Origin: Zea mays | Lineage: Eukaryota; Streptophyta; Magnoliopsida; Poales; Poaceae | Length of the DNA: 64,000 nucleotides | NCBI RefSeq assembly: GCF_902167145.1 | Contig: NC_050100.1 | Coordinates: forward strand, 188,969,439-189,033,438 | Direction: 5' to 3' | In this document: piece by piece, positions 33,643 through 45,547 of the stretch | How the letters are laid out: every line of letters starts with the position of its first letter | How positions within the stretch are numbered: position 1 is the first letter of the stretch | Position numbers and translations under genes: made by a program | The notes under the pieces: generated by a model | What the model saw: the letters and a program-made list of their open reading frames with translations, nothing else | Database searches by the model: none | What the model was told of the DNA's origin: nothing

Positions 33643-36600
33643 TGTAATACCCAATTTGTAAAAGATCATATATAAAAGGGAAAAGTTATCTCCTTTAGGT
33701 ATATGTGTACTTTGTATCTACTTATCATCACAAATGAATAGCATATTTAAAGACAAGTAACTAATAAAAAAGTTGTACCACTAAACTATGCATCATGCTG
33801 AGTTTTATTTTATGTGCATTTTGTGGCAATACAAAAATAAAGTAAAGATAAATATGTTAATATCTAGATGAGGAGTTAAGATTTAAAGGAAACCCTAGAA
33901 TTGGGAAAAAAGAGAAGAAAACACTATGCAAATAGTGTAAAATAAAAATTTTAAAATGAACTAAAATTTAGTTTATGTGCTCATGTAAATATAGAAAAAA
34001 ATTAACCTGAGTTTGAACTTACCAAAAAAATAGATTCAAATTTGAAATCTAAATTTGAAAAGGGAGAAAACAGAAAAGAAAAGGAAAAAAAGGAAAACCT
34101 GCCTGGGCCTCGGATTCCCTCCTTTCGGCCCAATTCGGCCCCCTCCCCTCTTTCCTCGAACGCGCGCGCAGCCCAGTACCATTCCCGCTGTCCCACCTAC
34201 TGACAACCGGGTCCCACGGACCAGTCCCTCATCGCGAGTGTCCCACTGCGCCCGTGGCCCACTGGTGGGCAGCCTCAACGGGATTCTCGCGCACGCACCC
34301 AGACACCACCATGCGGGTCCCGCGCGGTCAGCTCTCTCCTTTCCCTCACGCTCGGCCGTTGAAGAACTCCCGGATCCTTCGCCATGGCCGTTGACCGCGC
34401 CTTGCTCCGCAAAACTCGCGCCACATCGGACTCTCCGCGGCAGGCCTACAAAAGGACCAAATCCCCACCTCCTCCGCGACAACCTGGAGGCCAAAGCTCT
34501 AGCCGCCGCTAGGATTAAGGAATAACGAGGTCCAGTCGCCGGTGGAATCGCGCCCACGTCGCCGATTGGTCACAGCGTGTGGCCTTGGTGCATCCGGTTG
34601 GGCATCGCGGTAGTGCGGGTGGCCGTCAGTGGAGCGAAAGGGCACCACGACTCCGACAATTGCTCACCGGAGTACCTTCATCAACATCGGATCCGCCGTG
34701 CGCCGAGGACAGGAGCGTTCGCCCTACGATTGTCGGTATGAACCATCCTCTGAAGTTCGCCGATGTGCTAATTTGAATTTGCGGGTGTTAGAACTAGGGG
34801 TAGTGCGTTGTAGAGATGAATTGACCGGCGTCGGTGCCCACGCCGCCGTTGTGGTCGTGCGCCGCCGCGCTGGTGCCCGGCGCGTTGGGGAGAAGGGCGT
34901 GGACCGTTGAAACCGCATCCAACGGTTCAGATTAGTGGAGATCGTGGCCGTGGGTCACGAGATCTAGGCTCTGTGTGGATCTCACGAGCATAAAATCTGG
35001 TTCGTCGATTCGGGATCATGCGGCCGTGGTTACATATCGGTTCGGTGGAGTGTGGAGCAGATCCGGGCGCTTGACTTATGATTGGACGGCCAGATTTGGC
35101 CAGTACCCCTTCGCGATGGCCATTTCTTCAAAGAGCCCCTGTAGTTGTTAATAATTGACCCGTAGTCCGCGCAAGTGGTGCCCTGTGTCTCGGTTTCTTT
35201 TATGCCAGAGCCCCTGAGTTTCCCAGAAATTGGGGCCCAATCCAGAGAGTTATAAAATCAAGAAAATGAATTAGAAAATGAGTTTTTAGTATAAAAACAA
35301 TTCATAGAATTTGTATAATTCATAGAAAATGCATATGAACTCCAAATTGATCCATTCCAGTTCCAAAATTTTTATAATATTATTGTCTAACCATTAGTGC
35401 CTCTGTTTTAACATGAAAGATGAATTAAAAATTTATCTAGCACTTAATCTTGTATTAAGCACATAAAACATTAGAAAATCCATAACTTAAAATCTATAAC
35501 TCCAAAATTAATGATTCCTGTTCCTATAATCTTATTTTAATATGTAGATTATTATTATGTATTTTGTTTGCATGTTTGGTGTGATGTTAATATTGCCTAT
35601 ACATTGCCTGTTTGTATTGCTACGACTAGCGTGAGGTCGCGAGTCATCTGAAGATCATCCTGGTACCTGGAATCTCAAGACCCAGGCAAGTTGTGCCCTT
35701 GATCACTTCTTTTACCCACTCATGTTCTGATTAATCATAATGATCTGCATAGGTTAATTTTGATGGGACCCAATAGGTCACCCTAGTTTGTTCGTCCTGA
35801 ATACCTTGTTTACCCCTGAATCACTTGGGTAGTTCTGCTACTGCTTTATATGGTTTTGGGTTAATATTTCATTACATCCATGTTCCAATTATGTTGTTAT
35901 TCTATTTATGTTCATGACAAGATCATTAAATGTTAATTGGAACATAGAGCTTAACTTGAGAACCACGTGCCACCACAAGGGTTTAATGGGACGCCCTTGG
36001 CTGACTAATTAGGAAAGCTAGTGGAGGACTACCTTACCCGAAAGGGGCAAGGGCAGTAGGGGAGTGGTCAGTGTAGGGAGGCCCTCGGGAGGATTTTGCT
36101 GTGATGGCGGTCCTGCAAGGGATTCCTGGGAAGGCCCTCGGGAGGATTTTGCTGTGATGGCGGTCCTGCAAGGGATTCCTGGGGAGGCCCTCGGGAGGAT
36201 TTTGCTGTGATGGCGGTCCTGCAAGGGATTCCTGCATTGGAGCTTCCTATAAACTGTAGCGGGTTTTCTGAAGCTAGTGGAACTTTGTAAAGGCCTCGTA
36301 GTGTTACCCTGCCTCGCCTCCTCGGTAGAGGTGTATGGGAAGTCGCGATCTCTTGGCAGATGGGTAACATGACTTGTGGGTAAAGGGTACCACCTCTGCA
36401 GAGTGTAAAACTGGTATACTAGCCGAGCTCACGGTCATGAGCAGCTCAGGACTCTCTGATGATTAATTTATGGAACTAAATTCAATTTGTCATATGCATT
36501 GCATCGCGGGTGAAGTTGTTATTTTTGTTCTACTACTTAATTGGGTTTGGTATTTACTTATACTTAGTAACTGCTAATAAAATTTTGACCAACTTTAAAA

Positions 36601-37028
36601 GCAATGCTCAGCTCTAACCATCTTCTTTGGTAAGCCTTACACTTCACGTGAGCTCCCACCTTTGGCGAGTTCATGCACATTATTCCCCACAACTTGTTGA
36701 GCGATGAACGTATGTGAGCTCACTCTTGCTGTCTCACACCCCCCCACAGGTCAAGAGCAGGTACTGCAGGATGATGCTCATGGAGGATGCTGTGGCGAGT
36801 TCGTGAGAGGTCTAGGCCGTCGTCTCCCAGTCAACTTCGGGTTGCTGGATCGTTGTCTCCATATAATGTAATTATTTATTTATTTTGTACAGAACTCCGA
36901 TTATATAGTAAAGATGTGACATTCGATCCTGTGCCATGATTCATCATATGTGTGAGACTTGGTCCCAGCACACCTGGTGATTATGTTTACGCCCGGGCTT
37001 TGGACCCCCCTACAACCCGGGTGTTACA
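33643..37028 (+). repeat. 5' LTR of the LARD-like element
   Basis: It begins TGTAATACCCAATTTG and ends CCCGGGTGTTACA. A GC-rich block at 34100-34950 contains several ORFs of up to about 170 codons on both strands; they are repeated in the other LTR and match no protein I know. Three 53-bp tandem units lie at about 36080-36238. Confidence 0.92.
36080..36238. repeat. Three tandem 53-bp units in the 5' LTR
   Basis: GGCCCTCGGGAGGATTTTGC, CTGCAAGGGATTCCTG units start at 36080, 36133 and 36186. The same array is in the 3' LTR at 40784-40942. Confidence 0.85.
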
Positions 37029-37032
37029 GAAG

Positions 37033-37043
37033 TGGTATCAGAG
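37033..37043 (+). other. Primer-binding site (tRNA-Met type)
   Basis: TGGTATCAGAG stands four bases after the 5' LTR. It is complementary to the 3' end of initiator tRNA-Met. Confidence 0.85.
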
Positions 37044-38331
37044 GAATGTTGACTGTAGGACGAAACCTAGATAGAACTGGACAACCATTCTTTACTTACC
37101 CTTGCTACTCAGATTCTTTTCTAAACTTTTCTTAATCTTTTCTCATCTATTTCCGCTTTACTCTGATTATTCTTACCTTTTCATTCTAAAGACAAATGTG
37201 GATTTCACACTTTGAAATCCTGTGCCTAAAGTGACTTTAGGAATAGGAGACCTACTCTTAGGAACAAAAACAAAACTATTTTTATAGGTATTTGTATGCT
37301 TGAATGTTTGTTCTTATGATACTTGTTTGATTTGGATCTTTGATTGAGTGTGATTAGTTGTGGGGTAATGTCCACAATCACATCTGCATATACATATAGA
37401 AAAAAAAACGGTTATAAAAATATCTAAATGAACTAGGTTATCCCTCATCAAAGAATCTAGCCTAGCAAAATCCATCTTATCTTGAAAAAGTCTATCCTAC
37501 ACTCATAGATCCATCTTATCCTAAAAAAAATATATATTCTCATCTTATCTTGAAAAGATTTATCTTATCCTAATAGATCTATCTGACCTCAAAAGATTCT
37601 ACCTTATCCTTATGAATTCATCTTACACCAATAAGCATATTTATCCCGCGCTAGTGTAACAACCATGATCTAGCCTAAAATAAATAAGATCTTATCTAGT
37701 CAAACTAGTCACACTAATCTAACCTAGATCTGATCTAATCTAAAGTGACTTATCAAACATGTTAGATAATACTGATGAAATAGATTAGACTCTACTCCTA
37801 TAGAACGGGTCTTAACTTAGTTCACCCTGCACTAAATTAAGAATGACAGATCGACTTGGCCATATGCAACTACCTTAACCATTCAATAGTTGCATAACCC
37901 CACAATTTTAACATAGCAAGAGATTCTAACCTACCTACACCATACAATCCATCCTACTCACATATGTCCTAGCCATATGTCCTTAACTCGGATGACAACT
38001 CCAAGAAATAAAGGCCAAAGAAGACCAACCATGTCAAAGAAGGATAAGAATCAACTCAAGACTTCAAAGATCAAGTTGAATCGCCAGCGGAATCAAGATC
38101 CATAGTTTAGGATGAAGTCTTTCCTTATTATACCCTTGCCACAACCTCTACTTGCCATAACCGTACCTGACCTAATGAATATCTAGACATACAATATTCA
38201 TATCATCTACTAACTGTTAAAAAAAAAACTTGAACAAAACTTTGATTCCCAAAACCAAATGAGAAACTAAAATTCTAGACCAAACCTATTATATCCCTTT
38301 TCTTACAAATCTCGAGGACGAGATTACTTTT
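37044..38331 (+). other. Non-coding internal domain of the LARD-like element
   Basis: No gag, protease, RT or integrase signal in any frame. The middle is rich in ATCTTATC(C/T)T-like words. Near the right end, TCTCGAGGACGAGATTACTT resembles the end of Gypsy (Tekay/Del-type) pol, suggesting origin from an autonomous Gypsy relative. Confidence 0.7.
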
Positions 38332-38344
38332 AAGGGGGGTAGGA
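38332..38344 (+). other. Polypurine tract
   Basis: AAGGGGGGTAGGA ends two bases before the 3' LTR. It confirms plus orientation. Confidence 0.8.
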
Positions 38345-38346
38345 TT

Positions 38347-41300
38347 TGTAATACCCAATTTGTAAAAGATCATATATAAAAGGGAAAAGTTATCTCCTTT
38401 AGGTATATGTGTACTTTGTATCTACTTATCATCACAAATGAATAGCATATTTAAAGACAAGTAACTAATAAAAAAGTTGTACCACTAAACTATGCATCAT
38501 GCTGAGTTTTATTTTATGTGCATTTTGTGGCAATACAAAAATAAAGTAAAGATAAATATGTTAATATCTAGATGAGGAGTTAAGATTTAAAGGAAACCCT
38601 AGAATTGGGAAAAAAGAGAAGAAAACACTATGCAAATAGTGTAAAATAAAAATTTTAAAATGAACTAAAATTTAGTTTATGTGCTCATGTAAATATAGAA
38701 AAAAATTAACCTGAGTTTGAACTTACCAAAAAAATAGATTCAAATTTGAAATCTAAATTTGAAAAGGGAGAAAACAGAAAAGAAAAGGAAAAAAAGGAAA
38801 ACCTGCCTGGGCCTCGGATTCCCTCCTTTCGGCCCAATTCGGCCCCCTCCCCTCTTTCCTCGAACGCGCGCGCGGCCCAGTACCATTCCCGCTGTCCCAC
38901 CTACTGACAACCGGGTCCCACGGACCAGTCCCTCATCGCGAGTGTCCCACTGCGCCCGTGGCCCACTGGTGGGCAGCCTCAACGGGATTCTCGCGCACGC
39001 ACCCAGACACCACCATGCGGGTCCCGCGCGGTCAGCTCTCTCCTTTCCCTCACGCTCGGCCGTTGAAGAACTCCCGGATCCTTCGCCATGGCCGTTGACC
39101 GCGCCTTGCTCCGCAAAACTCGCGCCACATCGGACTCTCCGCGGCAGGCCTACAAAAGGACCAAATCCCCACCTCCTCCGCGACAACCTGGAGGCCAAAG
39201 CTCTAGCCGCCGCTAGGATTAAGGAATAACGAGGTCCAGTCGCCGGTGGAATCGCGCCCACGTCGCCGATTGGTCACAGCGTGTGGCCTTGGTGCATCCG
39301 GTTGGGCATCGCGGTAGTGCGGGTGGCCGTCAGTGGAGCGAAAGGGCACCACGACTCCGACAATTGCTCACCGGAGTACCTTCATCAACATCGGATCCGC
39401 CGTGCGCCGAGGACAGGAGCGTTCGCCCTACGATTGTCGGTATGAACCATCCTCTGAAGTTCGCCGATGTGCTAATTTGAATTTGCGGGTGTTAGAACTA
39501 GGGGTAGTGCGTTGTAGAGATGAATTGACCGGCGTCGGTGCCCACGCCGCCGTTGTGGTCGTGCGCCGCCGCGCTGGTGCCCGGCGCGTTGGGGAGAAGG
39601 GCGTGGACCGTTGAAACCGCATCCAACGGTTCAGATTAGTGGAGATCGTGGCCGTGGGTCACGAGATCTAGGCTCTGTGTGGATCTCACGAGCATAAAAT
39701 CTGGTTCGTCGATTCGGGATCATGCGGCCGTGGTTACATATCGGTTCGGTGGAGTGTGGAGCAGATCCGGGCGCTTGACTTATGATTGGACGGCCAGATT
39801 TGGCCAGTACCCCTTCGCGATGGCCATTTCTTCAAAGAGCCCCTGTAGTTGTTAATAATTGACCCGTAGTCCGCGCAAGTGGTGCCCTGTGTCTCGGTTT
39901 CTTTTATGCCAGAGCCCCTGAGTTTCCCAGAAATTGGGGCCCAATCCAGAGAGTTATAAAATCAAGAAAATGAATTAGAAAATGAGTTTTTAGTATAAAA
40001 ACAATTCATAGAATTTGTATAATTCATAGAAAATGCATATGAACTCCAAATTGATCCATTCCAGTTCCAAAATTTTTATAATATTATTGTCTAACCATTA
40101 GTGCCTCTGTTTTAACATGAAAGATGAATTAAAAATTTATCTAGCACTTAATCTTGTATTAAGCACATAAAACATTAGAAAATCCATAACTTAAAATCTA
40201 TAACTCCAAAATTAATGATTCCTGTTCCTATAATCTTATTTTAATATGTAGATTATTATTATGTATTTTGTTTGCATGTTTGGTGTGATGTTAATATTGC
40301 CTATACATTGCCTGTTTGTATTGCTACGACTAGCGTGAGGTCGCGAGTCATCTGAAGATCATCCTGGTACCTGGAATCTCAAGACCCAGGCAAGTTGTGC
40401 CCTTGATCACTTCTTTTACCCACTCATGTTCTGATTAATCATAATGATCTGCATAGGTTAATTTTGATGGGACCCAATAGGTCACCCTAGTTTGTTCGTC
40501 CTGAATACCTTGTTTACCCCTGAATCACTTGGGTAGTTCTGCTACTGCTTTATATGTTTTTGGGTTAATATTTCATTACATCCATGTTCCAATTATGTTG
40601 TTATTCTATTTATGTTCATGACAAGATCATTAAATGTTAATTGGAACATAGAGCTTAACTTGAGAACCACGTGCCACCACAAGGGTTTAATGGGACGCCC
40701 TTGGCTGACTAATTAGGAAAGCTAGTGGAGGACTACCTTACCCGAAAGGGGCAAGGGCAGTAGGGGAGTGGTCAGTGTAGGGAGGCCCTCGGGAGGATTT
40801 TGCTGTGATGGCGGTCCTGCAAGGGATTCCTGGGAAGGCCCTCGGGAGGATTTTGCTGTGATGGCGGTCCTGCAAGGGATTCCTGGGGAGGCCCTCGGGA
40901 GGATTTTGCTGTGATGGCGGTCCTGCAAGGGATTCCTGCATTGGAGCTTCCTATAAACTGTAGCGGGTTTTCTGAAGCTAGTGGAACTTTGTAAAGGCCT
41001 CGTAGTGTTACCCTGCCTCGCCTCCTCGGTAGAGGTGTATGGGAAGTCGCGATCTCTTGGCAGATGGGTAACATGACTTGTGGGTAAAGGGTACCACCTC
41101 TGCAGAGTGTAAAACTGGTATACTAGCCGAGCTCACGGTCATGAGCAGCTCAGGACTCTCTGATGATTAATTTATGGAACTAAATTCAATTTGTCATATG
41201 CATTGCATCGCGGGTGAAGTTGTTATTTTTGTTCTACTACTTAATTGGGTTTGGTATTTACTTATACTTAGTAACTGCTAATAAAATTTTGACCAACTTT

Positions 41301-41732
41301 AAAAGCAATGCTCAGCTCTAACCATCTTCTTTGGTAAGCCTTACACTTCACGTGAGCTCCCACCTTTGGCGAGTTCATGCACATTATTCCCCACAACTTG
41401 TTGAGCGATGAACGTATGTGAGCTCACTCTTGCTGTCTCACACCCCCCCACAGGTCAAGAGCAGGTACTGCAGGATGATGCTCATGGAGGATGCTGTGGC
41501 GAGTTCGTGAGAGGTCTAGGCCGTCGTCTCCCAGTCAACTTCGGGTTGCTGGATCGTTGTCTCCATATAATGTAATTATTTATTTATTTTGTACAGAACT
41601 CCGATTATATAGTAAAGATGTGACATTCGATCCTGTGCCATGATTCATCATATGTGTGAGACTTGGTCCCAGCACACCTGGTGATTATGTTTACGCCCGG
41701 GCTTTGGACCCCCCTACAACCCGGGTGTTACA
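38347..41732 (+). repeat. 3' LTR of the LARD-like element
   Basis: Near-identical to 33643-37028. Differences noted: GCGCGGCCCAG here against GCGCAGCCCAG in the 5' LTR (about 38874), and TATATGTTTTTGG against TATATGGTTTTGG (about 40557). Confidence 0.92.
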
Positions 41733-42332
41733 TGGTAAGCTGGTGGACAGTGACTCGGCTTAGCCATTACAATAAGGAGAGGCTGGTTGTCCTAGCTGAC
41801 AGGCTTCACCAGAGGGTGGTCAGCCAGACAGAGGTTGTGAACGCCGTCGCAGATGCAGTGTTGAGGTCGAGGGCAAGTCTTGGCAGGCTACAACAACCCA
41901 CTGCCTCATTCGTGGAGCAGCACTCGGTTGCCCACCTCATCAGAGCACCACCTGGATAAGTAGCTTAAAATGCTTGCTATATGTTGTATTTTAACTGTGT
42001 TATCGGATGGGCTCGTGTTTTGACATGGGCTGGATTTTTTTACCTATGACTGAAGTTATGCCAGCCGTGAAGAGGGTGGGTAGCTGACCAAACAAGTGAG
42101 GAAACCGTACAATGCGATCCTCTTTGATGAGGTAGAGAAGGCCCATGTCAGCGTGTTCAACACCCTGCTTTAGGTCCTCGACAACCGTAAGCTGATGAAT
42201 GGGCAAGGCAGGACAGTGGACTTTAGGAACACCTTGATCATCATGACATCGAACCTTGGCACTGAGCACCTCCTCGCCGGGATGGTGGGCAAGAACTCCA
42301 TGAAGGTTGCTCGTGATCTGGTCATGCAGGAG
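41733..42332 (+). pseudogene. Captured HSP101/ClpB fragment, parts 2 and 3
   Basis: Part 2 (41733-41960) continues the split exon: VTRLSHYNKERLVVLADRLH, NAVADAVLRSRASLGRLQQP, then EQHSVAHLI with the Walker A segment missing, and a stop. Part 3 (about 42040-42332) has the Walker B box NAILFDEVEKAHVSVFNTLL, a stop, then [20 protein letters not shown] and [17 protein letters not shown], matching the second AAA+ domain of cytosolic HSP101. HSP101 disaggregates heat-damaged proteins. Loss of Walker A, stops and frameshifts rule out function. Confidence 0.82.
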
Positions 42333-43376
42333 GTACCCATTGCAATAATATCCACAATTGCACTCATTGACTATTATAACTGTCGTTCATCAACTTATCA
42401 ACTGAATTGCATATGATTCTTCTGCTTTTCTTATATTTTATAGGTCGAGAGCGCGCACCCGGCGGCCATGGCGGCAGAGAGCGTCAGCAGGACCACATTG
42501 TGGGCGGCGGATACCGCGCGGAGAGCCGGCGGAGGCAACGCTAGGAGGCGGGGGAGGACGAGGCGGCGGAGGATGAGCCTTAAGTATTCTTCTGCCCTAC
42601 AAATCAATTAAAATACTGCTACATTATGCAGGCCATTGACACCAATACAGAGCATCCTGAGCCTGAGCACAAAGACCTTCTAAGAGGTAAGTATTAACAG
42701 CAATCTGCATCTTCACATTACTTTGACAGCAGGATTGGCATTGCCTCATTGACATGATGCCATCCAAATTATATTTTCACAGTCTATGAAGTGGGAGATG
42801 GCTCCACTATGGGTTGCCTCCACTCAATTGGATCTGATCTTACTCAAACTCGGGAGCTGCCAGAACTGCAACAGAATGTGTCCATGCGGAGCGGGCAAGA
42901 AGCTTCCACAGTCGGTAAGGATTCCAGCAGGACTCCAACAAGTGTGCGTGAGGTATCTACACAATCTAATCTCGCAGTAGTCAAGAAATGTTACAATCTA
43001 GGGTCTTGGTGATCTCAAATATTGTGTTAAATGTATTTGTCTAAAATTTTCTTGCAGCTGGTTGTACCTGTTTGTTCCCTAGAAAGTGGAGTGCTTGGAA
43101 AGAGAATCAAAAGGTCTCTAACTGGTGGAAATGAGATGCAGTCTACCCAGGACAAGCGATCCAGGAAGGCTAGCATGGTAAACTTTGACATTTCTCCTCT
43201 GAAATGATCATAAGTCACACATAACTCAATCCTACAAAATCGATATGTTCATCTTATACCCAACATCACTGCTGCATGACAGCATGAATGATGAGCTGTA
43301 ATATTCCTTGAAAATCCTGCAGGTGAATGAAGCAATACTCCAACATGTCAAGTACCAAAACCCTCAGGCTCAGTGA
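42333..43376 (+). pseudogene. Captured fragment(s) of unrecognised gene(s)
   Basis: After a GC-rich piece at 42443-42580, several exon-like open segments are separated by intron-like spacers: 42628-42690, about 42782-42979 ([40 protein letters not shown]), 43058-43178 (VVPVCSLESGVLGKRIKRSL, MQSTQDKRSRKAS) and about 43321-43376. Each is bordered by AG and GT(A/R)A. The Ser/Thr/Lys-rich composition with KRIKR suggests a nuclear protein. I do not recognise the family. Confidence 0.45.
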
Positions 43377-44148
43377 GGTGGGTGACAGGAGTAGCTAACC
43401 ATAGTTCAGGTCCTTGTGCAGGCAGACAAATAAACAAGTACAACAGTCACTATAGAAGTAGCTTCCACTCCCTATGTTTTGCAAGGTAGAGAGTTCCACA
43501 ATGTAGATTGCAGTCCCAATGTTTTGCAAGGTAGTAAAAGTTATATGCATCTGTTAGCCTATCGATCTGGTGATGAACATTCTCTTCTACAAAGTCAAAA
43601 GATGTTTTATTGACACGTAAATTGGACATATAAAGCTTCTGTTGAATGCATGATAGTTCAATAGATTATGGATCATATATTCCACTTATTTTCTACTTTC
43701 ATATTGCTATTGTTATCTAGCGTTCTCAATATTTTCTTTAGAATATAGCTTCTGAACCATCTATGAGTATTAGTTGTTGGTAGGACATGGTAATTTATTC
43801 CTAGCATCCATTACTGCCATGGCAAAGTATTTTGTTGTGTCCAAGAGTGACGTCAATCACATACTATGACTTGTGAATCTATCGACTATAAAGTGTATTT
43901 ACTGTTGGAGCATTTGAGACAATTGCCTTTCTGTCCCAGCTTACCGTCGCTGGCCATGCTGCTATTTTGCAGTGCTTTATTATTGAGTAATGAACATGCA
44001 TGAAGCTAAAGCCATGAGATGCCAATCATATATTTGTATGTTTTGGGCAGTAGGATTTGCATAGTTGCTAGCTTGAAGATAATGGTACCTGATTTACCTC
44101 ACATTAATCCAAACTCACTATCCCCTAATCTTGTTGCAAATGTTGCAG
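43377..44148. other. Non-coding Helitron sequence
   Basis: AT-rich with no coding signal. CAATGTTTTGCAAGGTAG-like words are duplicated at about 43468 and 43518. It may be 3' UTR of the preceding fragment plus intron of the protease fragment. Confidence 0.5.
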
Positions 44149-44757
44149 TGTGACTCATCGGAACCTGATTTATGTGATTCAGGATGCAATGGTGTGCTGA
44201 TGACGACGCCCTTCAGTCATCTCCAAGGCTGGTGGCCTTGAAGGAGAGAAGGATTACCGTTACACTAGGAGTGATGGTAAAAATGCAAGTTTGACAAGTC
44301 TAAGATTATTGCTTCAATTCAGAACTTTGGTGTTGTGTCTGTGGATGAGAGTCAAAATGTTGCTATCCTTATCAAACATGGGCCACTGGCAAGTAAGTAA
44401 AAGATAAAGAATCTGTTGAAATACATAGAATTCAATATCAAACAATGAAATCGTTGATGCAAACAATGAAATCGTTGATGCGCGTTCTCTGTTTCATGCA
44501 GTTGGCATCAATGCTGCCTACATGCAGACATACATCGAAGGCATGCCATGTCCATACATATGTGGAAGACACCTAGACCATGTTGTTCTCCTTGTTGGCT
44601 ATGGCGCAGCTGGTTTTGCCCCCATCCACCTCAAGGACAAGCCTTACTGGATCATCAAGAACTCGTGGGGCATGAACTGGAGGGAGAACGAATACTACAA
44701 GATATGCAGGGTTCCAACATTTGCAACAAGTGCGGTAACACCATTCATGTATTAACA
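44149..44757 (+). pseudogene. Captured fragment of an RD19-type cysteine protease
   Basis: Segment 44149-44391 encodes CDSSEPDLCDSGCNGVLMTT, then, after frameshifts, GLEGEKDYRYTRSDGK and IIASIQNFGVVSVDESQ. Segment 44503-44757 encodes INAAYMQTYIEGMPCPYICG, RHLDHVVLLVGYGAAGFAPI and KPYWIIKNSWGMNW. The His of LDH and the Asn of KNSWG, both papain-family catalytic residues, are present. The catalytic-Cys exon and the propeptide are absent. RD19-like enzymes are vacuolar, stress-related proteases; this copy cannot be active. Confidence 0.85.
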
Positions 44758-45065
44758 ATCAAAAGTGTGATAAATATGACACAAACCTCCATCAAAATCG
44801 GTTCAATATTGGTTGTTGGTAAAGATTTTTGCGAGGTTGATGATAATATATATATTGTTTATTTTCATGTAATCATTGTGAATTAATATTTCATTGAATG
44901 ATTTATATTCTATCGCAATGCACGACACTCTACTATCATATATAGAGCTAATGGCTGTAATGTGCTGGTGAAATAGTTAGATTAAAATAACAATATAACA
45001 CACATTTGTACATAATTTACCGTGGTATTATACGTTTCCGTTGCAACGCACGAGCACTCACCTAG
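44758..45065 (+). other. Helitron 3' terminal region
   Basis: AT-rich non-coding sequence ending CGTTTCCGTTGCAACGCACGAGC then ACTCACCTAG. The short palindrome CGTTGCAACG at 45038-45047 is where the terminal hairpin should lie. Confidence 0.7.
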
Positions 45066-45547
45066 TAACAACATAAGAATTCACAAGTCTCAAAAGACAC
45101 AAGTCTCAAAAGACACAAGTCTCACAAGTCAAATCCACCTCGACATAAGAATTCACAAGTCTCACAAGACACAAGTTTGAAGTCTCACAAAACACATCGA
45201 ATGGAAGCCCACTACTGTCGATCAACATCAGAGAATAGCGTAGAGTGATGCTCGCTACCTCCACTGGCGAAGAGCGCATTGACAAAGTCTAACCCGTCAT
45301 CTTGTTGCTGCGCCGGCAAGGTAGCTGGAGGAGTCTCATATACCTATACAAATGACATTCATGGAGTTACACCGTAATGTAACAAGTAAATTATGATAAA
45401 TTTGCATACCTGATGTTCGGTAGGTGGAGGTGGAGGTGAAGGCCAAGGAAAATGTATGGGAGGTGGAGGTGGGGGGGCATCGGAACCTGTATCCCTTGGG
45501 CTTGTGCTAGTTGCTACCAAATTTCCGAACACAATAATGTCAGTGTT
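45066..45547. repeat. CACTA internal sequence with AAGTCTCA repeats
   Basis: ACAAGTCTCAAAAGAC / ACAAGTCTCACAAG units repeat from 45074 to about 45200. The rest up to 45547 is probably the 3' end of the TNP1-like gene (a Pro/Gly-rich exon near 45420-45500 reads on the minus strand). Confidence 0.55.

Larger units (their letters stand above)
33643..41732 (+). mobile_element. Non-autonomous LTR retrotransposon with 3.4-kb LTRs (LARD-like)
   Basis: Two LTRs of 3386 bp (33643-37028 and 38347-41732, offset 4704) flank 1318 bp of non-coding DNA with a tRNA-Met primer-binding site and a polypurine tract. The 5-bp target duplication TGGTA is perfect (33638-33642 and 41733-41737). It inserted into an exon of the captured HSP101 fragment. 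The lack of any gag/pol and the very long LTRs make it LARD-like. I saw only two base differences between the LTRs, so the insertion is recent. Confidence 0.92.
30330..45065 (+). mobile_element. Non-autonomous Helitron carrying fragments of several host genes
   Basis: The 5' end is TCTCTACTACTACATAAG and the 3' end is CACCTAG, inserted between A (30329) and T (45066). TC...CTRR ends with A^T insertion are the Helitron signature. A short palindrome CGTTGCAACG lies 18 bases before the terminal CTAG, where a terminal hairpin is expected, though the stem is short. No Rep/helicase gene is present. Fragments of at least five unrelated genes lie in the same orientation with remnants of introns, which is typical of grass Helitrons. 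Without the LTR element nested in it, its length is about 6.6 kb. Confidence 0.85.

Noticed and set aside
34055..34525. Long ORFs in the GC-rich part of the LTR (also 38759-39229)
   Set aside because: They occur in both LTRs, overlap on both strands, have low-complexity Arg/Pro-rich translations and match no family I know. Treated as chance ORFs in GC-rich DNA.
36018..36370. ORFs with repeated SLAGPPSQQNPPEGLP-like units
   Set aside because: They are translations of the 53-bp tandem repeat inside the LTR. All three frames are open because of repeat composition, not coding selection.
41733..42332. Functional HSP101 gene interrupted only by the LTR element
   Set aside because: Even without the insertion there are stops, a missing Walker A segment, frameshifts, and no 5' or 3' gene ends.
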